A DNA stretch of 64,000 nucleotides from Nocardioides sp. TRM66260-LWL. Its GTDB lineage: Bacteria; Actinomycetota; Actinomycetes; Propionibacteriales; Nocardioidaceae. The stretch lies in assembly GCF_020075545.1 (NCBI RefSeq), contig NZ_JAIQZK010000001.1, positions 372,001 through 436,000 on the forward strand. Reading direction: 5' to 3'. This document shows, one piece after another, positions 1 through 9,229 of the stretch (its first letter is position 1; the number at the start of each line of letters is the position of its first letter). Under the pieces are notes generated by a model. That model was not told the origin of the DNA. It saw nothing but the letters and a program-made list of their open reading frames with translations, and searched no databases. Made by a program: the position numbers and the translations under genes.

Positions 1-647
1 TCGGCGGCACCGGGCCGCAGGGCAAGGGCCTGGGCTACCGGTTCGCCCGGGTCGGCCACACGGTCGTCTTCGGCAGTCGCTCGGCCGAGAAGGGGCAGGC
101 CGTCGCCGACGAGGTGGCCGCCCGCCTCGCCGGGGTCGAGGGCGCCGGTGCCGTCAGCGGAGCCGCGAACGCCGAGGCCGCCGCGCAGGCCGACGTCGTC
201 CTGCTCGCGGTGCCGTGGGACGGCCACGACGAGCTGGTGGCGTCCCTGCCGCTGGCCGGCAAGGTGGTCGTCTCGTGCGTCAACCCGCTCGGCTTCGACA
301 AGCGCGGCGCCTACGGCCTGGTCGTCGACGCCGGCGAGGGCTCGGCCGCCGAGCGCGCCCAAGCGCTCGCGCCCGAGGCCGTCGTGGTCGGCGCGTTCCA
401 CAACGTCTCGGCCGTCAGCCTGTGGGAGGACGGCCTGCTCGACGAGGACGTGCTGGTCGTGGGCGACTCCGTGGCCGCCAAGCAGGTCGCCATCGAGCTG
501 GTCGAGGGCGTCAACGGCCGTCGCGGCATCGACGCGGGCAAGCTGCGCCTGGCGCGTCAGCTCGAGCCCTGGACCGCCGTGCTCATCTCGATCAACCGCA
601 AGTACAAGATCCACTCGAGCATCCGGATCACCGGCTTCGACCACTGA
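1..647 (+). CDS. npdG: F420-dependent NADP reductase (NpdG/Fno), 5' end missing
   Basis: Cytoplasmic enzyme that moves hydride between coenzyme F420 and NADP. The window opens inside the gene: the frame starting at base 3 begins at once with the glycine-rich NADP-binding loop GGTGPQGKGLG, so only about ten residues and the start codon are missing. The visible 214 residues show a Rossmann fold, the stretch FGSRSAEKG after the second strand, a DVVLLAVPWDGH motif, and the C-terminal segment RRGIDAGKLRLARQLEPWTA typical of the NpdG family. The gene is convergent with the next one, with 30 bases between the stops. Its presence implies that the host makes F420, as many actinobacteria do. The family call is firm; the physiological direction of the reaction cannot be read from sequence. 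Confidence 0.9.
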   Translation, partial: GGTGPQGKGLGYRFARVGHTVVFGSRSAEKGQAVADEVAARLAGVEGAGAVSGAANAEAAAQADVVLLAVPWDGHDELVASLPLAGKVVVSCVNPLGFDKRGAYGLVVDAGEGSAAERAQALAPEAVVVGAFHNVSAVSLWEDGLLDEDVLVVGDSVAAKQVAIELVEGVNGRRGIDAGKLRLARQLEPWTAVLISINRKYKIHSSIRITGFDH

Positions 648-677
648 GGTCCGCGGGGCCTGCCGGCGGCGATCCGC

Positions 678-1229
678 TCAGCCGGCCAGGCCCTCGACCA
701 CCTCGGCGCCCGGCAGCTCGCCGAGCAGCCGCCCCGGCACCAGCAGCTTCGAGCGGCGCAGTCCCGAGCCGATCACGGCCACCGGCATCGTCAGGACGCG
801 CGCGTCGACGAGCAGCCGCCAGGGTTCGGGCAGGCCGACGGGCGTGATGCCGCCGAACTCCATGCCGGAGACGCCGACGGCCTCCTCACGCGGCAGGAAC
901 GAGGCCTTGCGGACGTCGAGCAGCCGGCGTACGACGCCGTTGACGTCGGCCCGGGTGTCGGCCCGCACCAGGCAGGCGGCGATCCGGGCGTCCTCGCCCC
1001 GACGTCCGCCGACGACGACGCAGTTCGCGCCGGTGTCCATGCCGAGGCCGTGGACCTCCGCCAGGGTCGCGGTGTCGGCGTGCTCGGGGTCGATGGCGCA
1101 GACCGCGACCGCGGCGGCGTGCGGCCAGGCCTCCAGCGCCGCGGCCACCGGCGGCGCGAGCAGCCCGGGATGCTCGAGCGCCGGCAGCGAGGTCAGGATG
1201 CCGAGGGACGGCAAGGACGGTGCGGTCAT
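678..1229 (-). CDS. YbaK/aminoacyl-tRNA deacylase domain protein
   Basis: A 183-residue protein of the YbaK/ProX fold, whose members hydrolyse wrongly charged aminoacyl-tRNA in trans. Visible family signs are the RADTRADVNGVVRRLL helix (about residues 89-104), the RKASFLPREEAVGVSGMEFG stretch with a candidate catalytic lysine at about 108, and GGITPVGLP at 126-134. I chose the ATG at 1229 (MTAPSLPSLG) because an in-frame GTG further out, at 1256, adds nine residues with no family match. It is convergent with npdG and divergent from the phosphodiesterase gene, about 100 bases away. Which amino acid it clears cannot be told; the single-domain actinobacterial members are poorly studied. Confidence 0.82.
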   Translation of the reverse strand: MTAPSLPSLGILTSLPALEHPGLLAPPVAAALEAWPHAAAVAVCAIDPEHADTATLAEVHGLGMDTGANCVVVGGRRGEDARIAACLVRADTRADVNGVVRRLLDVRKASFLPREEAVGVSGMEFGGITPVGLPEPWRLLVDARVLTMPVAVIGSGLRRSKLLVPGRLLGELPGAEVVEGLAG

Positions 1230-1330
1230 GACGCCAGCCTGCCCGACGTCACCCACGGTTCACCCGGCGTCCCCCGGGGCGTCGCGGCGAGGCCCCGGCT
1301 CGGACGCGCGACCGGGTCACCATCGGCGGC

Positions 1331-2305
1331 GTGACGGTGCAGCCGCGATCGGCAGTCCAGCCCGCCCCCTCCGCGGCGCTCGCGCCGCCACCGCTCCCGC
1401 GCACCGGCACAACCCTGGTCGCGGCCCATCGCGGCGCGAGCGGTCACCGGCCCGAGCACACCCTCGAGGCGTTCCGGACGGCCCTGGCGATGGGCGCCGA
1501 CGAGCTCGAGCTCGACCTCGTCGCCACCGCTGACGGCGTGCTCGTCGTCCGGCACGAGAGCGACCTGCGCAAGACCACCGACCTCGCGGACCGGCCCGAG
1601 CTCGCCGGCCGCTGGCGGGTCGAGGACCTCGCGCTCGCCGAGGTCCGACGCCTCCGGGCACGGGAGCGCCGGCCGGCCCTGCGGCCCGGCTCGGCGGCGC
1701 TCGACGGACGACTCGGCGTCGCGACCCTCGGCGACGTGCTCGACCTGGTCGACGAGCACGTCGCCCGGGGCGGCGCGCGGCCGGGGGTGCTGCTCGAGGT
1801 CAAGGAGCCGGCGCGCTCGGCCCGGCGCGGGCTGCCCCTGGCCGACCTGCTGGTCGGGGAGCTGACCGGACGGGGCGTCGAGCACGCCAGCTCCGGCGTC
1901 AGCATCATGGCCTTCGACCCGGTCTTCCTCCGCGCGCTCGCCCCGCGCGTGGGGCTCCCGCTGGTGCAGCTGGTCGACCGGCACGACCCGTTCGAGCTCA
2001 CCACCGACGAGGGTCTCCTGGAGGTTCAGCGCTACGCCTCCGGCATCGGCGTGCACCACCGCCTGCTGGCCGGGGACGGCGCGACGCTCCCGACCCGCGC
2101 CCACGAGCGGTGGCTCTCGGTGCGCACCTGGACGCTGCGCGCCGAGAGCACCTTCCTGCCGAAGGCCTACCGCCGCCGGGCCCACCCCGACCGCAACCCG
2201 CTCGCCCACGGCGACCTCGCCGGCTACGCCGCGCACCTGGCGGGTCTCGGCGTCGACGGGCTGATCACCGATCACCCGGACGTCGTGGGCCCCGCGGTGC
2301 GCTGA
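1331..2305 (+). CDS. glycerophosphodiester phosphodiesterase
   Basis: Hydrolyses glycerophosphodiesters to glycerol-3-phosphate and an alcohol. The 324-residue protein has the GDPD TIM-barrel signature: AAHRGASGHRPEHTLEAF with catalytic His33 and Arg34 and metal ligand Glu42, then ELELDL (Glu60, Asp62), the second catalytic His75 in VVRHESDL, and the EVKEP strand. The C-terminal GVDGLITDHPDVV is also typical. The start is a GTG at 1331; the first 25 residues are Pro/Ala-rich and not a convincing signal peptide, so I take the protein to be cytoplasmic. It is followed 31 bases later by a small membrane-protein gene on the same strand. Substrate range is unknown. Confidence 0.9.
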   Translation: MTVQPRSAVQPAPSAALAPPPLPRTGTTLVAAHRGASGHRPEHTLEAFRTALAMGADELELDLVATADGVLVVRHESDLRKTTDLADRPELAGRWRVEDLALAEVRRLRARERRPALRPGSAALDGRLGVATLGDVLDLVDEHVARGGARPGVLLEVKEPARSARRGLPLADLLVGELTGRGVEHASSGVSIMAFDPVFLRALAPRVGLPLVQLVDRHDPFELTTDEGLLEVQRYASGIGVHHRLLAGDGATLPTRAHERWLSVRTWTLRAESTFLPKAYRRRAHPDRNPLAHGDLAGYAAHLAGLGVDGLITDHPDVVGPAVR

Positions 2306-2336
2306 GGCGTCCCGGGCGTCTGCCACACTCGGGCGC

Positions 2337-2699
2337 GTGCAGACGATCCGCCTGATCCTCCTCTTCGTCCACCTCCTCGGCTTCGCCGCGCTCTTCGGCG
2401 GCCTGCTGGCCCAGGCCAAGGAGCCGGTCAAGCGGGTCAACGCCGCGATGCGCGACGGCGCGGGCACCTCGTTCGTCGCCGGCCTGGCGCTCGTGGGCGT
2501 GCTCTCCGCGGGCGACCAGGAGCCGAACAACACCAAGATCGCCGTCAAGCTGCTCATCGGCCTGGTCGTGCTCGGCCTGGTGATGGCGAACCTGCGCAAG
2601 GAGCAGATCTCGCAGCGGCTGTGGCTGGCGATCCTCGGGCTCACGACCGCGAACGTCGCGATCGCGGTGTTCTGGTCCTCCGCGCACCACTGGCGCTGA
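2337..2699 (+). CDS. small four-helix integral membrane protein
   Basis: A 120-residue hydrophobic protein with about four predicted membrane segments: residues 5-25 (LILLFVHLLGFAALFGGLLA), 45-60, 68-85 and 98-114. Two short polar loops carry conserved-looking charges (KEPVKRVN, NLRKEQISQRLW). I recognise the general type, an uncharacterised actinobacterial membrane protein with an HLLGFA motif in helix 1, but not a function. The GTG start at 2337 has no Shine-Dalgarno sequence, and a weak hexamer CACACT lies seven bases before it. It sits between the phosphodiesterase gene and pcrA, all on one strand. Confidence 0.6.
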   Translation: MQTIRLILLFVHLLGFAALFGGLLAQAKEPVKRVNAAMRDGAGTSFVAGLALVGVLSAGDQEPNNTKIAVKLLIGLVVLGLVMANLRKEQISQRLWLAILGLTTANVAIAVFWSSAHHWR

Positions 2700-2787
2700 C
2701 CCGCGCTGTCGGCCGGGCGTGGCCCGGCCGGGCGCGTCGGCCGCGTCTCCGGGGGATGAGGATCCGCTCGCTGTCGGGGCCGCGGCA

Positions 2788-2793
2788 TAGGGT
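2788..2793 (+). promoter_or_regulatory. -10 element of pcrA, probably leaderless
   Basis: TAGGGT ends nine bases before the pcrA ATG, and no Shine-Dalgarno sequence lies between them. This spacing would put the first transcribed base at or just before the start codon. The same arrangement recurs through the window. Confidence 0.55.
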
Positions 2794-2802
2794 GGTCGCA
2801 GC

Positions 2803-5226
2803 ATGTCCGAAGCCGTCGCAGACACCCTGCTGCCCCCCTCCGCCCACCCGCTCCTCGAGGGTCTGAACGACCCGCAGCGAGCGGCCGTCGTCCACGCCGG
2901 AGCGCCGCTGCTCGTCGTCGCCGGAGCCGGCTCGGGCAAGACCCGCGTGCTGACGCGTCGCATCGCGTGGCTGATCTCCGAGCGCAAGGCCCACCCCGGC
3001 TCGATCCTGGCGATCACCTTCACCAACAAGGCCGCGGCCGAGATGAAGGAGCGCGTCGAGGACCTCGTCGGCAAGCGCGCGCGCCTCATGTGGGTCTCCA
3101 CCTTCCACAGCGCCTGCGTGCGCATCCTGCGCAAGGAGATCGACCGGCTCGGCTACAAGTCGGCGTTCACGATCTACGACGCGCAGGACCAGAAGCGCCT
3201 CATGCAGCTGGTCTGCACCGATCTCGACCTCGACCCGCGCCGCTACCAGCCCTCCGCGCTGCTGCACTGGGTGTCGAACCACAAGAACGAGCTGCGCGAC
3301 CCCGACGAGGTCGCGAAGGACGCCAAGAACCAGCTCGAGGAGACCTACGCGGCCGCCTACGCGCTCTACCAGCGCCGGCTGCGTGAGGCCAACGCGCTGG
3401 ACTTCGACGACCTGATCATGACCACCGTGCACCTGCTGCAGGCGTTCCCCGAGGTGCGCGAGACCTACCGCCGACGTTTCCGGCACGTGCTCGTCGACGA
3501 GTACCAGGACACCAACCACGCGCAGTACGCGCTGATCCACCAGCTCTGCGCCGACGACCCCGAGGACCTCGATCCCGCGGCGGAGCGGGTCGAGCCGGCC
3601 GAGCTGATGGTCGTCGGCGACGCCGACCAGTCGATCTACGCCTTCCGCGGCGCCAACATCCGCAACATCCTCGATTTCGAGCAGGACTTCCCGAACGCCA
3701 CCTCGATCCTGCTGGAGCAGAACTACCGCTCCACCCAGACCATCCTCACCGCGGCCAACGCGGTCATCGGCCACAACAAGGGCCGCAAGCCCAAGCGGCT
3801 GTGGTCCGACGCCGGCGACGGCGAGCGCCTCGTCGGCTACGTCGCCGACGACGAGCGCGACGAGGCCCGGTTCGTCTCCGAGGAGATCGACCGGCTCGTC
3901 GACGACGGCGCGCGGGCCGGCGACGTCGCGGTCTTCTACCGCACCAACGCCCAGTCGCGGGTCTTCGAGGAGGTGTTCATCCGCACCGGCCAGCCGTACA
4001 AGGTCGTCGGCGGGGTGCGCTTCTACGAGCGCAAGGAGGTGCGCGACGCGCTCGCCTACCTGCGGATGCTCGCCAATCCCGACGACCAGGTCTCGCTGCG
4101 CCGCATCCTCAACACCCCCAAGCGCGGCATCGGCGACCGCGCGGTCGAGTGCGTCACCTCGCTCGCCGATCGCGACCGGCTGACCTTCTGGGAGGCGCTG
4201 CGCCGCGCCGACCAGGCACCGGGCCTGGCCACCCGCTCGCTGACGAACATCCGGCAGTTCGTCGCGATGACCGAGGAGCTGCAGTCGATGGTCGCCGGCG
4301 GCGAGCGGCCCGACGTCGTCCTGGAGACCGTGCTCGAGCGCTCCGGCTACCTCGCGGCGCTCGAGGACTCCGACGACCCCCAAGACGCCACCCGCCTGGA
4401 GAACCTCGCCGAGCTCGTCGCCGTGGCGCGCGAGTTCTCCGAGGAGCCGGTGCCCGGGCCGTCCGCCGACCCCGACGACGTCGAGGCCGGCCTCGTCACG
4501 CCCGGGCTCGACGACTTCCTCGAGCGCGTCGCGCTGGTGGCCGACTCCGACCAGATCCCCGACGACGACGGCGACGACTCCGGCGTCGTCACGCTGATGA
4601 CGCTGCACACCGCGAAGGGACTCGAGTTCCCGGTCGTCTTCCTCACCGGCCTCGAGGACGGCGTCTTCCCCCACAGCCGGGCGCTCGGCGACCAGCCCGA
4701 GCTCGAGGAGGAGCGCCGCCTCGCCTACGTGGGCCTCACCCGCGCCCGCGAGCGGCTGTACCTCTCCCGGGCGGTGGTGCGCTCGGCCTGGGGCGCGCCG
4801 TCGCACAACCCGGCCTCGCGGTTCCTCGACGAGCTGCCGATCGACCTCGTCGACTGGCGGCGCACCGAGGCCGCGCAGACCCGCTGGTCGCGTCCCGACC
4901 TCAGCGGCTCCTGGGGTGGCTCCGGCGGCTCCGGCGGGCCCGCCGTCGGCTCGGGCTCCGGGGGGTTCAGCGGGGCCTCGACCTCGGCTGGCCGCCGCAA
5001 CTTCTCCGCCGCCGCCGCGCGCGCCGATGCGCTGGCCAAGGCCAAGAAGCCGGCCCGCGAGATCCCGTCGCTGGAGCCGGGCGACCGCGTGCTGCACGAC
5101 TCCTTCGGCATGGGCACGGTGGTGGCGCTCGAGGGCGTCGCCGAGAAGACCGTCGCCTCGATCGACTTCGGCTCCGAGGGCGTCAAGCGCCTGCTGCTGC
5201 GCTACGCGCCGGTCGAGAGGCTGTAG
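2803..5226 (+). CDS. pcrA: ATP-dependent DNA helicase PcrA/UvrD
   Basis: Superfamily 1A 3'-5' helicase for DNA repair and for clearing stalled forks. The 807-residue protein has all the motifs in order: Q-motif (LNDPQRAAV, 21-29), Walker A GAGSGKT (41-47), motif Ia (TFTNKAAAEMKERV), Walker B DEYQDT (232-237), motif III GDADQSIYAFRGA, motif IV QNYRST (306-311), motif V TLHTAKGLEFPVVF (about 600-613) and motif VI VGLTRARERL (643-652). A flexible Gly/Ser linker (about 705-730) leads to the C-terminal Tudor-like domain (EPGDRVLHDSFGMGTVV), which in PcrA binds RNA polymerase. Length matches actinobacterial PcrA/UvrD1. It is convergent with the M23 peptidase gene across a repeat-rich spacer. Confidence 0.96.
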   Translation: MSEAVADTLLPPSAHPLLEGLNDPQRAAVVHAGAPLLVVAGAGSGKTRVLTRRIAWLISERKAHPGSILAITFTNKAAAEMKERVEDLVGKRARLMWVSTFHSACVRILRKEIDRLGYKSAFTIYDAQDQKRLMQLVCTDLDLDPRRYQPSALLHWVSNHKNELRDPDEVAKDAKNQLEETYAAAYALYQRRLREANALDFDDLIMTTVHLLQAFPEVRETYRRRFRHVLVDEYQDTNHAQYALIHQLCADDPEDLDPAAERVEPAELMVVGDADQSIYAFRGANIRNILDFEQDFPNATSILLEQNYRSTQTILTAANAVIGHNKGRKPKRLWSDAGDGERLVGYVADDERDEARFVSEEIDRLVDDGARAGDVAVFYRTNAQSRVFEEVFIRTGQPYKVVGGVRFYERKEVRDALAYLRMLANPDDQVSLRRILNTPKRGIGDRAVECVTSLADRDRLTFWEALRRADQAPGLATRSLTNIRQFVAMTEELQSMVAGGERPDVVLETVLERSGYLAALEDSDDPQDATRLENLAELVAVAREFSEEPVPGPSADPDDVEAGLVTPGLDDFLERVALVADSDQIPDDDGDDSGVVTLMTLHTAKGLEFPVVFLTGLEDGVFPHSRALGDQPELEEERRLAYVGLTRARERLYLSRAVVRSAWGAPSHNPASRFLDELPIDLVDWRRTEAAQTRWSRPDLSGSWGGSGGSGGPAVGSGSGGFSGASTSAGRRNFSAAAARADALAKAKKPAREIPSLEPGDRVLHDSFGMGTVVALEGVAEKTVASIDFGSEGVKRLLLRYAPVERL

Positions 5227-5238
5227 CCCGGCCGTCGC

Positions 5239-5417
5239 CGGTGGTCGAGCCTGGCCTCCGGCGGTCGAGCCTGGCCCCCGGTGGTCGAGCTTGTCGAGAC
5301 CCCCGCACCCACGCGCCGTGGTCGGGTCACCGGGTCTCGACACGCTCCGTCAGGTCCGCTGGCGCGTCCCTGGTCGCTGCTCGACCACCATCGATCGAGT
5401 CCGCTGCGCGGTCTCGA
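5239..5417. repeat. GGTGGTCGAGC-type intergenic repeats between pcrA and the M23 peptidase gene
   Basis: Two direct copies of a 20-base unit (CGGTGGTCGAGCCTGGCCTC and a close variant, from 5239 and 5259) run into a third, altered copy ending GTCGAGAC (5279-5300). About 30 bases on, inverted pieces of the same words follow (GGTCTCGACA at 5333, GCTCGACCACC at about 5378, GGTCTCGATC at 5410). The inverted arrangement lies between two convergent genes and could fold as a transcript end. The same words occur at 16310-16440, so this is a dispersed family rather than a local duplication. Confidence 0.8.
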
Positions 5418-6647
5418 TCAGGGCGTGACGCCGTGCTGCACCAGCGCCGGGTAGGGATCGACCGGGTCGCCAGCGCCCGGGCGCACCTCGAGGTGCAGGT
5501 GCGGGCCGGTGACGTGGCCGGTCGAGCCGACGGTGCCGATCTGCTGGCCCGGGGTGACCTTCTGGCCGACCGACACCTGGATCTCGGTCTGGTGGCAGTA
5601 CCAGAGCTCGGTGCCGTCGGCGAGGGTCAGGATGGTGCGGTTGCCGTAGGGGCCGGCGGGGCCGGTCTCGGTGACGGTGGCGGCGGCGATCGCGTAGAGC
5701 GGGGTGCCCGGAGGCGCCGCGAAGTCCAGGCCCGTGTGGTAGCTCGCCCACAGGCCGGTCTCCCCGAAGCGGGCGGTCAGGCGGTAGGCGCCGGGGCTCA
5801 CCGGGAGCACCCAGCGGTTGGCCTTGAGGTCCTGCGCGCGGGCGTCGGCCTGCTGCTCGACGCTCTGGAGGCGCTGGTTGCGGTCGGCGAGGTCGCCGGC
5901 GATCGCGTCGGAGCCGCGGAGATCGGGGTCGGAGGCCCGGCTGACGACCTCGCGATCACGGACGGTGGCCGTGCCGCTGGTGCCGCCGAGGGCGCTGATC
6001 TGGGCCACGCTGACGGTCGGGACGCCGGTGTCGTCGCCCGCGGTGAACGCGGCGCCGGTGACGGCCACGCCGAGAACGGCCACGCCGGCGGCCAGCTGCA
6101 CCGACGGCAGGCGCCGCACGAACGGGCTCGCGACGGGCTCGCGGCGCGCGGCCCGGCGTCCGCCGACGAGGGTCGCGACCGGCTCGGGCTGCGGGCGCAG
6201 CGGCACGATCTCGGTGTCGTCCGAGGCGAAGGAGGTGGAGTGGTCGACCGGGGCGAGCCCGGCGAGCACGCGGGCGATCTCGACGGTGTCGATCGCGTCG
6301 GCACCGCTGCGCACCGGCGCGTACGGCGCCGGGGGCTCGGGACGCACGCGGTCGGTGCGGGTGAGCGGCACGTCGGGCACGACGACGGGGCGGGGGCCGT
6401 CGAAGACGCTGGTGGGGTCGAGCGGGGTGGCGGTGCGCGGCAGGGTGAGCACCGGCGAGGCGGTCGACGGGGCGGCCGGTGCGGGCTGGGCGGCCTCGGG
6501 GGCCGGCCGGGCGACGCGCCTGCCGACGTACGGGGTGACCGGAGCGAGCTGGACGGCGTCGGGGGCGACCGCCCGGGCGCGCTTGCCGACGTACGGCGCG
6601 GGCGAGGGGTCGGGTCGGGTGCTGCTGTCCGCTCGGTCGTTCCCCAT
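5418..6647 (-). CDS. M23 family peptidoglycan metallopeptidase
   Basis: Probable cell-wall hydrolase (or LytM-like regulator) anchored in the membrane. The 409-residue product has a long cytoplasmic N-terminus rich in Pro and Ala that includes two copies of a PYVG(K/R)R repeat, a membrane helix at about 183-203 (LAAGVAVLGVAVTGAAF), a short coiled coil (about 243-280), and a C-terminal LytM domain. Zinc ligands are visible as His304 and Asp308 in HTGLDF and His395 in PHLHLEV, with a catalytic His at about 352 or 393. The start is the ATG at 6647, preceded by GGAG; a longer frame to 6809 lacks a site. Single-pass, type II topology is inferred. Synteny with a mycobacterial M23 gene between uvrD1 and sucC supports the call. 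Confidence 0.9.
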   Translation of the reverse strand: MGNDRADSSTRPDPSPAPYVGKRARAVAPDAVQLAPVTPYVGRRVARPAPEAAQPAPAAPSTASPVLTLPRTATPLDPTSVFDGPRPVVVPDVPLTRTDRVRPEPPAPYAPVRSGADAIDTVEIARVLAGLAPVDHSTSFASDDTEIVPLRPQPEPVATLVGGRRAARREPVASPFVRRLPSVQLAAGVAVLGVAVTGAAFTAGDDTGVPTVSVAQISALGGTSGTATVRDREVVSRASDPDLRGSDAIAGDLADRNQRLQSVEQQADARAQDLKANRWVLPVSPGAYRLTARFGETGLWASYHTGLDFAAPPGTPLYAIAAATVTETGPAGPYGNRTILTLADGTELWYCHQTEIQVSVGQKVTPGQQIGTVGSTGHVTGPHLHLEVRPGAGDPVDPYPALVQHGVTP

Positions 6648-7062
6648 GAGACGTGTCGCTCCGATGCTGATCGCTGGCGTCCGGGGCCGCTGAAGGGGGG
6701 CGGCCTCGGCCCGGGCCGTGCAGGACTGTAGCCCAGCGGGGCGGTCAGGTGAACCTGACGCGACCTCCCGGTGCACGACTGCGTCCGGGCCGGCCCGCGC
6801 CGGCGCCACCGCCGAACGGCTACCGACGGGTAGCCCGACCTGCGCAGACGCGGCCGCCGGACGGCGCAGCGCGACCTCGTCCCCGCCGGTGCGCCGGGCG
6901 GGTTCCCGGAGGCCCCATGACCTATCTCACGTCCTCCCTCCCGGGGTCGTGGCCGGGGTGGGCGACGGCTAGGGTGCGCCGGGGCGCTCCCGCGCCGTGC
7001 CTCGCGCCGGCCGTCTGCGCCGCCGCCCCCAATGCGTCGAGAAGATAGAGACTGGTGGACCA
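6648..7062 (+). promoter_or_regulatory. 415-base spacer with the probable sucCD promoter
   Basis: This spacer separates the divergent M23 peptidase and sucC genes. A TAGGGT hexamer at 6970-6975 is the best -10 candidate for sucCD and would give an untranslated leader of about 80 bases, unlike the leaderless genes elsewhere in the window. I find no clear -35, no riboswitch fold that I recognise, and no credible small gene. Confidence 0.4.
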
Positions 7063-8229
7063 GTGGACCTGATGGAGTACCAGGCGAAGGAGCTCTTCGC
7101 CAAGCACGGTGTGGCCACGACGCTCGGCGTCGTCGTCACCACCGCGGACGAGGCCAAGGCCGCTGCCGAGCAGCTCGGTGGCGTGACCGTCATCAAGGCG
7201 CAGGTGAAGGCCGGCGGCCGCGGCAAGGCCGGCGGCGTCAAGATCGCCAAGACCGCCGACGACGCCTTCGAGCACGCCTCGAACATCCTCGGCATGGAGA
7301 TCAAGGGCCTCACCGTCAACCGGGTCCTCGTCACCCCCGCGACCCCGCCGGAGGAGGAGTACTACTTCTCCTTCCTGCTCGACCGCGCGAACCGCCAGTA
7401 CCTGTGCATCGCCTCGGTCGAGGGCGGCGTGGAGATCGAGGAGGTCGCCAAGACCAACCCCGACGCCGTCAAGCAGATCCCGGTCGACCCCGGCACCGGC
7501 GTCGACGAGGCCAAGGCCCGCGCGATCGCCACCGAGGCGAAGTTCCCCGAGCCCGTCTTCGAGCAGGCCGTCGCGATGATCCAGTCGCTGTACAAGGTCT
7601 TCGTCGAGGAGGACGCCACGCTCGTCGAGGTCAACCCGCTCGCGCGGCTGGCCGGCGACAGGCTGGAGGCCCTCGATGGCAAGGTCTCGCTCGACGAGAA
7701 CGCCTCCGAGGTGCGTCACCCCGAGCACGAGGAGTTCGAGATCCGCGAGGAGGCCGACCCGCTCGAGGCGAAGGCCAAGGACCTCGGTCTCAACTACGTC
7801 AAGCTCGACGGCCAGGTCGGCATCATCGGCAACGGCGCGGGCCTCGTCATGAGCACCCTCGACGTCGTCGCGTACGCCGGCGAGAACCACGGCGGCGTCA
7901 AGCCCGCCAACTTCCTCGACATCGGCGGCGGCGCCAACGCGCAGGTCATGGCCAACGGCCTCGACGTCATCCTCAACGACCCGCAGGTCAAGAGCGTGTT
8001 CGTCAACGTCTTCGGCGGCATCACCGCGTGCGACGAGGTCGCCAACGGCATCAAGGGCGCGCTCGAGCTGCTCGGCGACGCCGCCACCAAGCCGCTCGTC
8101 GTCCGCCTCGACGGCAACAACGTCGACCAGGGCCGCGCGATCCTCGCCGAGCTGAACCACCCGCTGGTCACGGTCGTCGACACCATGGACGGTGCCGCCG
8201 ACAAGGCCGCCGAGCTGGCGAACGCCTGA
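7063..8229 (+). CDS. sucC: succinyl-CoA synthetase (ADP-forming) beta subunit
   Basis: With SucD it makes succinate, CoA and ATP from succinyl-CoA in the TCA cycle. The 388-residue subunit has the N-terminal ATP-grasp domain ([17 protein letters not shown], then [14 protein letters not shown] at about 46-59), the metal-binding EVNPLA motif, and the C-terminal CoA-ligase domain ([35 protein letters not shown]). I chose the GTG at 7063, which gives the standard N-terminus and has GGTGG just before it; an ATG at 7072 is the fallback. Longer in-frame starts back to 6997 add residues foreign to the family. sucD follows after 37 bases, so the pair forms an operon that ends in a strong hairpin. Confidence 0.97.
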   Translation: MDLMEYQAKELFAKHGVATTLGVVVTTADEAKAAAEQLGGVTVIKAQVKAGGRGKAGGVKIAKTADDAFEHASNILGMEIKGLTVNRVLVTPATPPEEEYYFSFLLDRANRQYLCIASVEGGVEIEEVAKTNPDAVKQIPVDPGTGVDEAKARAIATEAKFPEPVFEQAVAMIQSLYKVFVEEDATLVEVNPLARLAGDRLEALDGKVSLDENASEVRHPEHEEFEIREEADPLEAKAKDLGLNYVKLDGQVGIIGNGAGLVMSTLDVVAYAGENHGGVKPANFLDIGGGANAQVMANGLDVILNDPQVKSVFVNVFGGITACDEVANGIKGALELLGDAATKPLVVRLDGNNVDQGRAILAELNHPLVTVVDTMDGAADKAAELANA

Positions 8230-8266
8230 TCGCCCCGGACGCACGAGACAAGAGAGCCTGAGAAGC

Positions 8267-9160
8267 ATGTCGATCTACCTGAACAAGGACTCCAAGATCA
8301 TCGTCCAGGGCATCACCGGTGGGATGGGCTCCAAGCACACCACCCTGATGCTCGAGTCGGGCGCTGACATCGTGGGCGGCGTCAACGCCCGCAAGGCCGG
8401 CACCACGGTCACCCTCGCCGGCAAGGACCTCCCGGTCTTCGGCACCGTCAAGGAGGCCATGGAGGCCACCGGCGCGAACGTGTCGGTGCTCTTCGTCCCG
8501 CCGGCCTTCACCAAGGCCGCCGCGATCGAGGCCGTCGACGCCGGCATCGGCCTGATGGTCGTCATCACCGAGGGCGTGCCGGTGCAGGACACCGCCGAGG
8601 TGTGGAGCTACCTGCAGTCCGAGGCCAACCACGCGGGCACCCGCATGATCGGCCCGAACTGTCCCGGCATCATCACCCCGGGCGAGTCGCTGGCCGGCAT
8701 CACCCCGCACACCATCGCGGGCAAGGGCCCCATCGGCCTGGTCTCGAAGTCGGGCACGCTGACCTACCAGATGATGTACGAGCTGCGTGACTTCGGCTTC
8801 ACCACCGCCATCGGCATCGGCGGCGACCCGATCATCGGCACCACTCACATCGACGCCCTCGAGGCGTTCGAGAACGACCCCGACACCAAGGCGATCGTGA
8901 TGATCGGCGAGATCGGCGGCGACGCCGAGGAGCGTGCGGCGGCCTACATCAAGGAGCACGTCACCAAGCCGGTCGTCGGCTACGTGGCCGGCTTCACCGC
9001 GCCGGAGGGCAAGACCATGGGTCACGCCGGCGCCATCGTGTCCGGCTCGGCCGGCACCGCGCAGGCGAAGAAGGAGGCCCTCGAGGCCGTCGGCGTGAAG
9101 GTCGGCAAGACGCCGTCCGAGACCGCCGCCCTGATGCGGGAGATCATGCAGGGCCTCTGA
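8267..9160 (+). CDS. sucD: succinyl-CoA synthetase alpha subunit
   Basis: Catalytic partner of SucC; it carries the phosphohistidine and binds CoA. The 297-residue protein begins with the Rossmann CoA-binding domain ([16 protein letters not shown], 9-24) and holds [19 protein letters not shown] and [19 protein letters not shown]. The phosphorylated histidine is His253 in [10 protein letters not shown]. The ATG at 8267 has AGAGAGCCTGAGAAG before it, which serves as a modest ribosome site. Length and motifs are complete. Confidence 0.97.
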   Translation: MSIYLNKDSKIIVQGITGGMGSKHTTLMLESGADIVGGVNARKAGTTVTLAGKDLPVFGTVKEAMEATGANVSVLFVPPAFTKAAAIEAVDAGIGLMVVITEGVPVQDTAEVWSYLQSEANHAGTRMIGPNCPGIITPGESLAGITPHTIAGKGPIGLVSKSGTLTYQMMYELRDFGFTTAIGIGGDPIIGTTHIDALEAFENDPDTKAIVMIGEIGGDAEERAAAYIKEHVTKPVVGYVAGFTAPEGKTMGHAGAIVSGSAGTAQAKKEALEAVGVKVGKTPSETAALMREIMQGL

Positions 9161-9173
9161 CGAGGCTGACGCG

Positions 9174-9210
9174 ACGAGGGCCCCGGGAGCGATGCTCCCG
9201 GGGCCCTCGT
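9174..9210 (+). terminator. sucCD transcription terminator hairpin
   Basis: Perfect 17-base-pair inverted repeat (9174-9190 with 9194-9210) with a GAT loop, 13 bases after the sucD stop. The stem is almost all G and C and has no T-tract after it, as is common in high-GC actinobacteria. It also separates sucD from the convergent gene at 9230. Confidence 0.85.
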
Positions 9211-9229
9211 GCGTGCGGACGTGCGTGCG

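Noticed and set aside
2641..5343. Open frame of 900 codons on the minus strand across pcrA
   Set aside because: A shadow frame caused by high GC; the plus strand encodes all helicase motifs, and the minus frame is low-complexity with no family match.
6997..7062. Longer start for sucC
   Set aside because: It adds 22 residues (Arg/Pro-rich, then a linker) not found in SucC; the GTG at 7063 gives the normal N-terminus.
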